From Candidatus Sulfopaludibacter sp. SbA3 (GTDB lineage: Bacteria; Acidobacteriota; Terriglobia; Bryobacterales; Bryobacteraceae), in assembly GCA_945893365.1 (NCBI GenBank), contig CAMDED010000081.1, positions 1-33,482 of the forward strand: a stretch of DNA of 33,482 bases, in the 5' to 3' direction. The notes beneath the pieces are model-generated. The model was not told the DNA's origin. It saw only the letters and a program-made list of their open reading frames with translations, and searched no databases. Numbering within the stretch: the first letter of the stretch is position 1; every line of letters starts with the position of its first letter. Shown here piece after piece: positions 1 through 8,456 of the stretch. The position numbers and the translations under genes are program-made.

Positions 1-114
1 TGCAAGCAGTCGGGCATGTTCTGGACGGTGCGTGGAGCCAACGCCCTCCTGGCTCTCCGCTGCTCTCAAATCAATGGCCGCTTTGAGGACTACTGGGAGG
101 CTCGGCGCGCTTGA
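1..114 (+). pseudogene. Transposase C-terminal fragment (probably ISKra4 family), cut by window edge
   Basis: The frame is open from base 1 to a TGA at 112-114 and encodes 37 residues, beginning CKQSGMFWTVRGANALL and ending with GRFEDYWEARRA. A tail of the form GMxWxxRGANAxLALR followed by GRFEDYW is what I associate with the C-terminus of ISKra4-family transposases; this is recall, not a search. The upstream part is outside the window, so I cannot tell whether the element is complete or a relic. The 3' end of pyrF runs antisense into it. Confidence 0.6.
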
Positions 115-823
115 TTAACGATCCTTCATCATTTCCATGTCGCGCACCCCCCACTTCCCGCAGAATGCTTCGGGCCGCGGCAGCCGGATCGGCAGCGCGC
201 GTAATCTGGCGGCCGATCACGATATAGTTCGCGCCGGCGGCAATCGCCTCGGCCGGGGTAGCGACACGCTTCTGGTCTCCGTGCCCGGCGCCCGCGGAGC
301 GAACGCCCGGCGTGACGAGGATCGCCCGACTGCCGGCAATCGCCCGAATCGCGGCGGCTTCAAGAGGCGAGGCGACGATTCCGTCGATTCCCGCCGCCAT
401 AGCGTTCTTCACCCGCAGTTCAACCAGATCGGCGACCGTGCGCGCGTAACCATCGTCTTCGAGATCCCTCCGATCGACGCTCGTAAGCACGGTCACCGCA
501 AGCAGTTTCAAGTCCGAGCCGCCGCGCCCCGCGACCGCGGCGTCCATCACAGCCTTGCTCGCATGGACGGTGAGGAAGCGCACTCCGAGCCGCGCCACTT
601 GAGCGACCGCCCGCTTCACCGTCTCGCCGATATCATAGAATTTCAGATCGAGGAAGACGTCCTTTCCCCGGCCGTGCAATTCGCGCACAATCGTCGGCCC
701 TTCGACGGCGTAGAGCTCCATTCCAACCTTGTAGAAATTCACGGAGCCGCCGATCCGGTCCACCAGCGAAAGGGCTTCCGCCGCGGATTCCACGTCCAGG
801 GCGATAATGATGGGGTTACTCAT
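71..823 (-). CDS. pyrF: Orotidine 5'-phosphate decarboxylase
   Basis: PyrF catalyses the last step of de novo UMP synthesis, decarboxylating OMP to UMP in the cytoplasm. The 250-residue product has the expected N-terminal IIIALDVESA strand and the catalytic DLKFYDIGETV segment (D-x-K-x-x-D, about residues 58-63). It also has the phosphate-binding end VTPGVRSAGAGHGDQKR and IVIGRQITRAADP. The ATG overlaps the selD stop in an ATGA arrangement at 820-823, so the two are probably co-translated. The enzyme proper seems to end near SILREVGG; about 20 further residues (ARHGNDEG to SGH) read into the antisense strand of the transposase fragment, so the tail may have been altered by the insertion. Function is secure; the natural C-terminus is not. 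Confidence 0.95.
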   Translation of the reverse strand: MSNPIIIALDVESAAEALSLVDRIGGSVNFYKVGMELYAVEGPTIVRELHGRGKDVFLDLKFYDIGETVKRAVAQVARLGVRFLTVHASKAVMDAAVAGRGGSDLKLLAVTVLTSVDRRDLEDDGYARTVADLVELRVKNAMAAGIDGIVASPLEAAAIRAIAGSRAILVTPGVRSAGAGHGDQKRVATPAEAIAAGANYIVIGRQITRAADPAAAARSILREVGGARHGNDEGSLIKRAEPPSSPQSGH

Positions 824-1827
824 ACGATACGAATTCGCTTTCCTCCGGCCGCCGTCACGCGGCCGATGCGCCGCAGCCCGAGCGCCGATGCGTCTTTCTC
901 CGGGAGTGAGATCAGCAATCCGCCCGAAGTTTGAGGATCGTACAGCAGATTTTCCACTTCCGGCGCCAGCTCGCGCGTCACTTCTACGTCCCCCGAGGCG
1001 AACTCGCGGTTGTTCTTCAGTCCGCCGGGAATCGCTCCGGCGAGGGCGTATTCGATCGCGCCGGGGAGAAACTCAAGGGCGTCGGCCTCGATCTCGAGTG
1101 TAACGCCGCTGCCCTTCGCGAGCTCCAGCCCGTGGCCCATCAGACCGAAACCGGTGACGTCCGTGCAGCCATGGACGTCGAACTTGAGCATGGCTTCGCA
1201 AGCGTCGCGGTTCAGCGTAAGCATGGACGCGATCGCAGCCTGGACATGCGCCTCGGAGGCGATACCGCGCTTGAGCGCCGTCGCGATAACGCCTGTTCCA
1301 AGGGCTTTCGTGAATACAAGGGCGTCTCCAACCTGCGCGCCGGCGTTCGTCTTCACGCGATCCGGATGCACGGTTCCGGTAACGGCGTAGCCGAATTTGA
1401 TTTCTTCGTCCGCCACGCTGTGCCCGCCCAGGATAACGCAGCCGGCTTCGTGGATCTTGTCCGCGCCGCCGCGGAGAATCTCTTCCAGGTCGTCAAGATC
1501 GCCTTTGGCCGGGTAAGCGAGAATCGAGAGCGCGGAGATCGGGGCGCCTCCCATTGCGTAGACGTCGCTCAAAGAATTCGCGGCGGCGATCGCACCGAAA
1601 GTGTACGGGTCGTCCACAATGGGAGTAAAAAAGTCGACCGTCTGCACCAAGGCACACTCCGGCGTCAGCTTGTAGACTCCGGCATCGTCGTTCGTGTCGA
1701 AGCCCACCAGCACGCTGCTATTCGTTACTCGCGGAATCCGCGCCAGAACACGGTCCAAAACCTTTGGACCCAGTTTGGACGCTCAACCGGCCGCTTTTAC
1801 ATGCGCGGTCAATTTCCGTGTAGACAT
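820..1827 (-). CDS. selD: Selenide, water dikinase (selenophosphate synthase), itself a selenoprotein (Sec at residue 15)
   Basis: SelD makes selenophosphate from selenide and ATP, the selenium donor for Sec-tRNA synthesis and tRNA 2-selenouridine. From the ATG at 1827 the frame reads MSTRKLTAHVKAAG, then TGA at 1783-1785, then ASKLGPKVLDRVLARIP and on into an unmistakable SelD body (LVGFDTNDDAGVYKL, VQTVDFFTPIVDDPY, AMGGAPISALSI, GGADKIHEAGCVILGGH). The TGA sits where the family has its active-site Cys/Sec (E. coli GCGCK, C17); here it is G-U-A-S-K, with the essential Lys kept at residue 18. A bacterial SECIS-like hairpin follows 12 nt later (see 1752-1770). A TTG start at 1758 would give a 312-aa protein lacking the catalytic segment, so it is rejected. 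Full length is 335 aa, normal for SelD. No Shine-Dalgarno better than GAG is seen. It overlaps pyrF by 4 nt. Confidence 0.9.
1752..1770 (-). promoter_or_regulatory. Bacterial SECIS-like hairpin in selD mRNA
   Basis: On the minus strand this is GGTCCAAA, loop GGT, TTTGGACC: a perfect 8-bp stem with a 3-nt loop starting GG. The stem begins 12 nt after the TGA (1783-1785) and the loop begins 20 nt after it. Known bacterial SECIS elements place the apical loop about 16-37 nt downstream of UGA with a G in the first loop positions, so spacing and loop both fit. It lies inside the coding sequence (LGPKVLD), as bacterial SECIS elements do, and is expected to bind SelB. Confidence 0.8.
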
Positions 1828-2020
1828 GATCGCTCGGTTTATGATAGCGCCTGATTGCGGGGAAACCGCGCCGGCGATAGCGGGCGCATGGGCGAGTATT
1901 CGAACCTCCGGCCTTCTGGCCCAAACGGTGAACATCAGGAAGATGAAAGACTTAACCGTGGGCATCGCTCATCAAGTCGCGACTCCGGGCGCTAGAGCGA
2001 TACTGGTTTGAGAGGTTTCG

Positions 2021-2336
2021 ATGACCAGCGAGTACATTGAGGAACGGAACGGCGGCTACTACGTTGCGGGCACGCGAATTTCCCTCGATTCCGGTGTACT
2101 CTTTCGAGAGGGGCAACTCGCCGGAGGCGATTCAGCGCGAGTACCCGCTCCTGAAGGTACCCCAGATCTATGGGGCCTTAGCGTTCTACCTCGACCATCG
2201 GGAAGACGTCCGGCGTTATCTTGAAGAGAAGGACCGCAACATCCAGATTTCCTCAGTGCCCCTGAGTGAGGAAAATCCGGAGCCGTGGAGCAGACTCGAG
2301 CAATCTCGCGAGGCGATGAACAAGAGCAAGACATGA
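2021..2336 (+). pseudogene. DUF433-family antitoxin-like gene, copy 1, frameshifted
   Basis: The first 24 codons (MTSEYIEERNGGYYVAGT, ISLDS) match copy 2 (2809-3141) almost residue for residue, then the frame is lost near 2090-2100. The downstream frame continues the family with PEAIQREYPLLKVPQIYGAL and AFYLDHREDVRRYLEEKDRNI to the stop at 2334-2336. DUF433 proteins are small winged-helix-like antitoxins usually paired with a DUF5615 PIN-like toxin, which is exactly what follows with an ATGA overlap. An AGAGG lies about 8 nt before the ATG. A single small indel explains the break, so the gene is probably dead unless rescued by frameshifting. Confidence 0.75.
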
Positions 2337-2706
2337 GTATTCGCCTTCTTGTGGATGCCGACCTGAATCAAGCGATCGTCGATGGGTGCATGCGCGCGAA
2401 CCGTCCGTCGATTTCCTCAGCGCCGTCGTAGCCGGACTCGAAGGCTTTCGAGATTCCGCCGTGCTGGAGCTTGCAGCGCGTCAAGGGCGCATTCTGGTTT
2501 CACATGACACGAGTACTATGCCGGCAGACTTCGCGGAGAGGCTCAGATAAGGCGTGATAAGCCCTGGAGTTCTTCTGGTGACACAGAAGACTCCGATCGG
2601 ACCGGCGGTAGAAGCGCTACTCGAAGTTTGGTCGGCCTCCGAAGCGCGGGAATGGACGAACCAGATCCGGTATCTCCCTTCGCTGAGTGGACATGCGTTC
2701 CCCTGA
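2333..2706 (+). pseudogene. DUF5615 PIN-like toxin gene, copy 1, frameshift plus stop
   Basis: The ATG overlaps the antitoxin stop (ATGA, 2333-2336). The start MSIRLLVDADLNQAIVDGCMR is typical of DUF5615, with an acidic residue following the first strand. The frame shifts near 2394-2400 and resumes as EPSVDFLSAVVAGLEGF, then AARQGRILVSHDTSTMPADF, the conserved SHD-x-x-TMP signature. A TAA then interrupts between ERLR and GVISPGVLLVTQ before the final stop at 2704-2706. With one frameshift and one nonsense codon the product cannot be made normally. It is most likely a decayed toxin of a VapC-like pair. Confidence 0.75.
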
Positions 2707-2783
2707 GCGCGCCCAACCGGCGCTGGCGTTATCCCTGTAACACCCAGGCAAGATGGGCACAGCATCCTCGTGGGAAAGCCGCC

Positions 2784-2789
2784 TATAAT
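2784..2789 (+). promoter_or_regulatory. Possible -10 element upstream of DUF433 copy 2
   Basis: A perfect TATAAT lies 20 bp upstream of the ATG at 2809, with GGAG at 2797-2800 as ribosome-binding site. No convincing -35 hexamer is seen 16-18 bp upstream, so the promoter call rests on the -10 alone. Confidence 0.35.
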
Positions 2790-2808
2790 TGAGACTGGAG
2801 AACACGCC

Positions 2809-3141
2809 ATGCACAGCGCGTACATCGAACAGCGCAACGGGGGCTACTACGTGGCCGGGACGCGCATTTCGCTGGACTCGGTCGTGTACTCGTTCAACGA
2901 GGGACCATTCCCCGCCGCGATTCAGGAAGACTTCCTGTTGCTGAAGTTGTCGAAAGTCTACGGAGCGATCGCCTTCTACCTGGAGCCTAAGGCTGAGATC
3001 GACAAGTACCTTGAAGAAACCGAGCGCGAATTCGAGGGTAACGCGATCCCTCTCGAACAGGACAACCCGGCGCTGTGGGCAAAGATCCAGCGAGCCAAAG
3101 CCCATTCCCTCCAGAGTACGCCGGATGAATCGCCCGCTTGA
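2809..3141 (+). CDS. DUF433 domain protein, antitoxin-like, copy 2 (intact)
   Basis: A 110-residue protein starting MHSAYIEQRNGGYYVAGTRI, with SVVYSFNEGPFPAAIQEDF and LSKVYGAIAFYLEPKAEIDKY. This is the DUF433 layout: an N-terminal strand pair followed by a helical DNA-binding portion. The start follows GGAG by 8 nt and a TATAAT at 2784. The stop overlaps a TTG start of a degraded DUF5615 gene (TTGA). It is the only open member of the four genes in this tandem block. With its toxin broken it would be an orphan antitoxin or transcriptional regulator. DNA binding and toxin neutralisation are family expectations, not shown here. Confidence 0.8.
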   Translation: MHSAYIEQRNGGYYVAGTRISLDSVVYSFNEGPFPAAIQEDFLLLKLSKVYGAIAFYLEPKAEIDKYLEETEREFEGNAIPLEQDNPALWAKIQRAKAHSLQSTPDESPA

Positions 3142-3295
3142 GCATTCGGTTCCAGGCAGACGACGATCTCAAGTTCGGAATCGTTAGGGCCGTCCGGCGG
3201 CGTGAGTCCGCTATCCGCTACGTCGGCCCAGGAGGCCGGCTTGGAAGTCGGGCGGCCGGGAAATTTAGAGCTCTAGTTTCCGACGGAAACCTGAG
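3138..3295 (+). pseudogene. DUF5615 PIN-like toxin remnant, copy 2
   Basis: From a TTG overlapping the previous stop, the frame gives SIRFQADDDLKFGIVRAVRRRES, matching the DUF5615 N-terminus (copy 1: SIRLLVDADLNQAIVDG). A shifted frame then gives QEAGLEVGRPGNLEL, equivalent to the AGLEG segment, before stops accumulate. The SHD-TMP part and the C-terminus are not recognisable. From about 3296 to 3551 I see no gene; that stretch ends in the leader of the next gene. Confidence 0.6.
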
Positions 3296-3551
3296 TAGAT
3301 ACGCGTTGATCCGCGGCTCCTGTAAGCGGAGCGCCGAGCGGGCCTCCCGCTCATCATGATCCGAACCCGTCAAATAAGTCTTTTGTTTGCCGCATCCACT
3401 CGGACATTCCCGGTCAGGATGACCGTGGACACGCCCAGAACCCACCGCTTCCCGCCGCCGGCGACCCCGTTTAACATCGATTCCATCGTAGTTTCGAAAC
3501 ATCGCCGGCGATTTCGCGTAATAATAACTAAATACCGTGTGGAGGCGACCC

Positions 3552-4958
3552 ATGAGAGCTGCATCCGGAATTACCCTACTCGTAGTGGTTGGCGCGGCGT
3601 TTGCCCTTGTGCCCCGGGAACCGTCGGCGGACCCTCGTCTGAAAAACGCATTCCGCAGCCCTCAGGAGAATGGCTGGACGTTTGTTCACCTCGAAGGCGA
3701 GCCCTCCGAGGTCGGCTTCCAGCACGGCGCACTGCTCGCGCCGGAAATTCTGGACGGACAACGCACGATTGCCGCGGAGTTGACCCACGACACGAAGAAG
3801 CCGTGGCAGTTCTTCCGCGATGCCGCAAAAGACACGCTCTGGCCACACATCGAGGATGAGTACCGGAAGGAGCTTGAAGGCATCGCCGAAGGCGTCCGGT
3901 CGCGCGGCGTTAAGCTCGACGTGTGGGACATCGTCGCCACGAACGCGTGGCTTGAATTCAATCCCTACTACGTGCAGTGGTACAACAAGAAGCACGGCGT
4001 AACGTCTCCGGCAACCGTCGTCACCCAGGAACATTGCAGCGCGTTCATCGCCACCGGAAGCTACACGAAAGACGGCAGGATCGTGATGGCGCACAACGCG
4101 TGGACGGGCTACGGCGACGGCCAGCGCTGGGCGATCGTATTCGACATCAAGCCCGCCAAGGGACAGCGGATCGTAATGGACGGATACCCGGGTCTGATCC
4201 ACAGCGCCGACGATTTCGCGATCAATTCCGCGGGCATCATGATCACGGAAACCACAATCTCCGGTTTTTCCGGCTTCAATCCGGACGGTATTCCGGAGTT
4301 TGTCCGGGCCAGGAAAGCGGCGCAATATTCGCAATCGATCGACGATTTCGCGCGCATCATGCAGACAGGCAACAACGGGGGTTATGCGAACACCTGGCTC
4401 GCGGGCGACCGTAAAACAGGCGAAATCGCGAGTCTCGAGCTGGGCCTCAAGAACGTAACGCTAAAGCGAACGAAAGACGGGTATTTCGCCGGATCCAATT
4501 TTCCCGCGAACGAGAAGCTTGTGAGCGAGGAGACGGATTTCAAGACCTCCGACATGGGCTTAAGCGCCAATGCGCGCCACGCGCGTTGGGATCAGTTGAT
4601 GACGGAGCACAAAGGCCGGATCGACGTTGCCGCCGGCGAGCGCTTCATGGCCGACCACTACGATACATTCGACAAGAAGGATCAGCCGGGCGAGCGTTCG
4701 CTGTGCGGCCACATCGATCTCTCTCCACGAGGTTCGGAGCCCTGGCAGCCGCCCTTCGGCGTTGCCGGCGCGGTACAGAACAAGGTCACGGATTCGACGA
4801 TGGCCGAACAGCTTTCATTTCGGGGCGCGGCCGGCCACGCCTGCGGCCTGCATTTTAAGGCGGCGGAGCACCTGGCCAAATATCCGCAGTTCGCCTGGCA
4901 GAAGGATTTTCTGCGCGACTTGAATTCGCAGCCCTGGACGACGTTTCGGGCTCGTTAG
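3552..4958 (+). CDS. Secreted C45-type Ntn hydrolase / phospholipase B-like acyl hydrolase
   Basis: A 468-residue protein. ATG 3552 is chosen over an upstream GTG at 3537 because GGAGG at 3541-3545 is ideally spaced and the protein then begins with a signal peptide (MRAASGITLLVVVGAAFAL). The region around residue 162, TQEHCSAFIATGSYT followed by GRIVMAHNAWTGY, matches the self-processing nucleophile segment of C45 peptidases and phospholipase B-like proteins, with C162 the presumed N-terminal nucleophile after autocleavage. The preceding EVGFQHGALLAPEI and KELEGIAEGV segments are also typical of the fold. Substrate is unknown; amide or ester hydrolysis in the periplasm is the family expectation. 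It stands alone, 8 bp before valS. Confidence 0.8.
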   Translation: MRAASGITLLVVVGAAFALVPREPSADPRLKNAFRSPQENGWTFVHLEGEPSEVGFQHGALLAPEILDGQRTIAAELTHDTKKPWQFFRDAAKDTLWPHIEDEYRKELEGIAEGVRSRGVKLDVWDIVATNAWLEFNPYYVQWYNKKHGVTSPATVVTQEHCSAFIATGSYTKDGRIVMAHNAWTGYGDGQRWAIVFDIKPAKGQRIVMDGYPGLIHSADDFAINSAGIMITETTISGFSGFNPDGIPEFVRARKAAQYSQSIDDFARIMQTGNNGGYANTWLAGDRKTGEIASLELGLKNVTLKRTKDGYFAGSNFPANEKLVSEETDFKTSDMGLSANARHARWDQLMTEHKGRIDVAAGERFMADHYDTFDKKDQPGERSLCGHIDLSPRGSEPWQPPFGVAGAVQNKVTDSTMAEQLSFRGAAGHACGLHFKAAEHLAKYPQFAWQKDFLRDLNSQPWTTFRAR

Positions 4959-4966
4959 GCTTCTCC

Positions 4967-7633
4967 ATGCAACTCGACAAAGTGTACGAACCCAACCGCT
5001 TTGAGCCGCACTGGGCGCAGTGGTGGATCGATTCCGGCATTTTCAAAGCCACCCGTAAGCCCGGACCGAGCTTTTCCCTGGTGATTCCGCCGCCGAACGT
5101 CACCGGCTCGCTCCACATGGGCCACATGCTCGAGCACACCGAGATCGACGTCACCACCCGCTGGCATCGAATGCGAGGCGAGAATACTCTCTGGCTGCCA
5201 GGCACCGATCACGCCGGAATCGCCACGCAGATGATGGTGGAAAAGCAACTAGTCGAGGAAGGCACGAGCCGCCGCGAGTTAGGCCGCGAGAAATTCGAGC
5301 AGCGCGTCTGGGAATGGAAAGAGCGGTTCGGAGGGAAGATTTCGTGCCAGATGGTTCGCCTCGGCGCAAGCTGCGACTGGAGCCGCGAGCGCTTCACCCT
5401 GGACCCCGGTCTGTCCCACGCCGTGCGCGAAGCGTTTGTGCGGCTGCATGAAAAGGGGCTGATCTATCGCGGCGAGTACATGGTCAACTGGTGCCCGCGA
5501 TGCCGCACCGCGATTTCCGATCTCGAGGTGGCGCATGAGGACGTCAACGGCAGTCTCTGGCACATCCGCTATCCCGTGCGCGGGACGGACCGAATGCTCG
5601 TGGTGGCTACGACTCGCCCGGAGACGATGCTTGGAGACACCGCGGTCTGCATGAACAGGAAGGACGAGCGCTATCTCGACTTGCACGGTAAGAGCGTCGA
5701 TCTGCCGTTGATGAACCGCGAAATTCCAATCATTCTCGATCCCATGGCGGACCCCGAGTTCGGAACCGGAGTGGTGAAGGTGACGCCCGCGCACGATCCG
5801 AACGACTTCGAAGCGGGAAAGCGGCACAATCTGCCCATCGTCAAGGTCATCGACGAAACCGGCGCCATGACCGCGGAGGCCGGCAAGTACGCGGGCCTCG
5901 ACCGCTTTGAAGCGCGTAAGCGGATTGTCCAGGATCTGGAGGCTTTGGGTCTGATCGAGAAGGTGGAGCCCTACGGCCTGAGCATCGGCAAATGCGACCG
6001 CTGCAAGACGATTGTCGAGCCGCTCCTCTCGAAGCAGTGGTTCGTGAAGACGAAACCGCTGGCCGAGAAAGCCATCGCGGCTGTCGAGAGCGGCCGGACT
6101 GAATTCATCCCCGAGACTTGGGCAAAGACGTATTACGAGTGGATGTACAACATTCGCGACTGGTGCGTGTCCCGTCAGCTTTGGTGGGGACATCGGATTC
6201 CGGCGTGGCACTGCGGCAGTTGCTCGGAGATTATGGTGGCGCGCGAAGCTCCGACGGTCTGCGCACGCTGCGGCTCGGACGCGCTGACCCAGGAAACGGA
6301 CGTGCTCGACACCTGGTTCAGTTCCGGTCTCTGGCCGTTCTCGACGCTCGGCTGGCCGGAACAAACCGAAGATTTGAGGATTTTTTACCCGACGTCGCTG
6401 CTGATCACCGGCTTCGATATTTTGTTCTTCTGGGTGGCGCGGATGATCATGCTGGGCATCGAATTCATGGGCGATGTGCCGTTCCGCCAAGTGTACATAC
6501 ATGGTCTGGTGCGCGATGCGGATCGTGTGAAGATGTCGAAGACGAAGGGCAACGTCATCGATCCGCTCGAGGTCACCGAAAAGTACGGGACCGACGCGGT
6601 ACGGATGTCGCTGCTGATCGGCGCCGCGCCCGGAACCGATATCGTGTGCACGGAAGAGCGCATGGAGAGCTCACGGGCGTTCGCGAACAAGATCTGGAAC
6701 GCCGCGAGGTTCCTGTTTCTCAACATGGAGCGCTCGGCGGTTCCCGCCTGGATTCCCCCGGACTCCGCGCCTTTTCAGCCCGTAGCGGCGGCCGACGGGC
6801 TGCACGTCGCGATCGAAGACCGCTGGATCTTCAGCCGCCTGAACGCGTGCGCCGAGCAGTCCAACCGCGCCATCGAGCTGCACCGTTATCACGAGGCCGC
6901 GCAGGGGGTCTGGCATTTCTTCTGGCACGAGTTTTGCGATTGGTACGTGGAGTTGAAAAAGCTGAGATTTCAGGAGAATTCCGGCCTCAATTCCGACTGG
7001 CGCAACATACTGGCGGCTTTTGAAAACGCCCTGCGGCTCTTGCATCCGGTGATGCCGTTTCTCACCGAGGAGTTATGGCAGCGGCTGCACGGAGACGCTC
7101 CGCGCGTGCCGGTTTCGATCGCGCTCGCGGCGTATCCGCAATACCGGCACGAAGCCACGGACCTCGCGGCCGAGCGCGAGATTCAGGTGCTGCAGGACAT
7201 TGTCACGGCGGCCAGAACGCTGCGCGCCGAGCGAAAGCTCGATCCGAAGGCTCGTCTCGAAGGCACGCTGTACTGCCGAACGGAAGCTTTCACGGTCGCG
7301 AACGCGAACGTCGACGCGCTGACGAAGCTCTCAAACGCGAGCCTTGCGATCCGCGAGGGCACGGCGCCCCAGACTGGCGTGGGCCGTTCCACACCGGCCT
7401 TCGACCTTGTCTTTGAGCTGCCCGCCGCTCAAATCGGCGCCGAGCGCCAGCGTCTCGAAAAGGAAAAGGATCAGCTCGACCGCGTGATTGCGAATTCGCA
7501 CCGGCAGTTGAGCGACGAGAAGTTTCTCGCCCGGGCGCCAGAGCGAGTGGTGCAGTCGATCCGCCTAAAGTTAGGCGAATACGAAGCGCAGATGGAAAAA
7601 ACGAACGTCGCGCTCGAAGGCCTCGCCGGTTGA
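4967..7633 (+). CDS. valS: Valine-tRNA ligase
   Basis: Class I aminoacyl-tRNA synthetase charging tRNA-Val in the cytoplasm; 888 aa, normal for ValRS. The HIGH motif is PPPNVTGSLHMGHM (residues 41-54) and the KMSKS motif is KMSKTKGN (522-529). The CP1 editing domain has TTRPETMLGDTAVC and GTGVVKVTPAHDPNDFE, and zinc-type Cys pairs are seen at WCPRC and CDRCK. The C-terminal arm (QRLEKEKDQLDRVIANSHRQL to the end) is the usual tRNA-binding coiled coil. The start is the first ATG after the C45 gene; its ribosome-binding site is weak (TAGGC). nadC follows 10 bp downstream, suggesting a valS-nadC-birA transcription unit. Confidence 0.97.
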   Translation: MQLDKVYEPNRFEPHWAQWWIDSGIFKATRKPGPSFSLVIPPPNVTGSLHMGHMLEHTEIDVTTRWHRMRGENTLWLPGTDHAGIATQMMVEKQLVEEGTSRRELGREKFEQRVWEWKERFGGKISCQMVRLGASCDWSRERFTLDPGLSHAVREAFVRLHEKGLIYRGEYMVNWCPRCRTAISDLEVAHEDVNGSLWHIRYPVRGTDRMLVVATTRPETMLGDTAVCMNRKDERYLDLHGKSVDLPLMNREIPIILDPMADPEFGTGVVKVTPAHDPNDFEAGKRHNLPIVKVIDETGAMTAEAGKYAGLDRFEARKRIVQDLEALGLIEKVEPYGLSIGKCDRCKTIVEPLLSKQWFVKTKPLAEKAIAAVESGRTEFIPETWAKTYYEWMYNIRDWCVSRQLWWGHRIPAWHCGSCSEIMVAREAPTVCARCGSDALTQETDVLDTWFSSGLWPFSTLGWPEQTEDLRIFYPTSLLITGFDILFFWVARMIMLGIEFMGDVPFRQVYIHGLVRDADRVKMSKTKGNVIDPLEVTEKYGTDAVRMSLLIGAAPGTDIVCTEERMESSRAFANKIWNAARFLFLNMERSAVPAWIPPDSAPFQPVAAADGLHVAIEDRWIFSRLNACAEQSNRAIELHRYHEAAQGVWHFFWHEFCDWYVELKKLRFQENSGLNSDWRNILAAFENALRLLHPVMPFLTEELWQRLHGDAPRVPVSIALAAYPQYRHEATDLAAEREIQVLQDIVTAARTLRAERKLDPKARLEGTLYCRTEAFTVANANVDALTKLSNASLAIREGTAPQTGVGRSTPAFDLVFELPAAQIGAERQRLEKEKDQLDRVIANSHRQLSDEKFLARAPERVVQSIRLKLGEYEAQMEKTNVALEGLAG

Positions 7634-7643
7634 CCGCCGCCGA

Positions 7644-8456
7644 ATGATGGACATTATTGAATTAGCCCTTGCGGAGGACATCGGCACAGGCGATGTCACG
7701 ACCGCAGCCTGCGTGCCCGAGGACCGCCAGGCGGAAGGGCGTTTTCTGGCGCGTCAAAACCTGGTCGTCGCGGGTCTCGAAGTGCTGCCGGCCATTTACG
7801 CGTTTCGGGGCGGCGTGGACGGTCTCCGGCTTCTAAACGCCGATGGCGATCGTGTGGCCGAAGGCGAAACCATCGCCATTGTGCGGGGCCGCGCGCGCAC
7901 GCTTCTGGAGTGCGAGCGGGTAGCGCTGAATTTCCTGCAGCGCCTGAGCGGAATCGCCACGCTCGCGCGCCGGTTTGCGGATCGCGTTTCGCACACCAAC
8001 TGCCGCGTTCTCGATACGCGCAAGACCACGCCCGGACTGCGGCGGCTCGAAAAGATGGCTGCGGCGGCCGGCGGCGTCACCAATCACCGCATCGGCTTGT
8101 ACGACGCCATCCTTATCAAGAACAACCACATCGCGGCGGCGGGCGGCGTTCGTCCAGCCCTGGAGCGAGCGTTCGCGACGGGTTTGCCGGTCGAGATCGA
8201 GGTACGGACGCTTCCCGAACTCGACGAAGCTTTGGCGGCGGGAGCGAAGCATCTCTTGCTCGACAATCTGACTCCCCAGGACGCCGAAAAGTGGGTCAAG
8301 GAAATTGCCGGACGGGCAACTGTGGAGCTCTCCGGCGGCATTACTTTGGATTCGGTTGCGTTGTACGCGGAGACCGGCGCGGATTTCGTGTCCTCGGGCG
8401 AAATCACGCATTCCGCGCCAGCGGTGGACATCAGTTTCCGCCTGGAATTGTTGTAG
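7644..8456 (+). CDS. nadC: Nicotinate-nucleotide pyrophosphorylase (quinolinate phosphoribosyltransferase)
   Basis: Converts quinolinate and PRPP to nicotinate mononucleotide in de novo NAD synthesis. The 270-residue product has ALAEDIGTGDVTT at the start, the active-site DTRKTTPGLRRLEKMA, HRIGLYDAILIKNNHI, and the C-terminal VELSGGITLDSVALYAETGADFVSSGEITHS phosphate-binding barrel end. The start is ATGATG at 7644/7647; either is possible. The stop shares its last base with the birA GTG, so the two are tightly coupled. Confidence 0.96.
   Translation: MMDIIELALAEDIGTGDVTTAACVPEDRQAEGRFLARQNLVVAGLEVLPAIYAFRGGVDGLRLLNADGDRVAEGETIAIVRGRARTLLECERVALNFLQRLSGIATLARRFADRVSHTNCRVLDTRKTTPGLRRLEKMAAAAGGVTNHRIGLYDAILIKNNHIAAAGGVRPALERAFATGLPVEIEVRTLPELDEALAAGAKHLLLDNLTPQDAEKWVKEIAGRATVELSGGITLDSVALYAETGADFVSSGEITHSAPAVDISFRLELL

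Noticed and set aside
1855-1935. tRNA-like stretch upstream of selD (TTCGAA loop with flanking GC-rich arms), considered as a possible tRNA-Sec
   Set aside because: The T-stem has two mismatches, no matching acceptor or anticodon stem could be found, and the length does not fit a Sec tRNA.
1694-2011. Plus-strand open frame spanning the selD upstream region
   Set aside because: It is antisense to the SelD N-terminus and shows no family resemblance.
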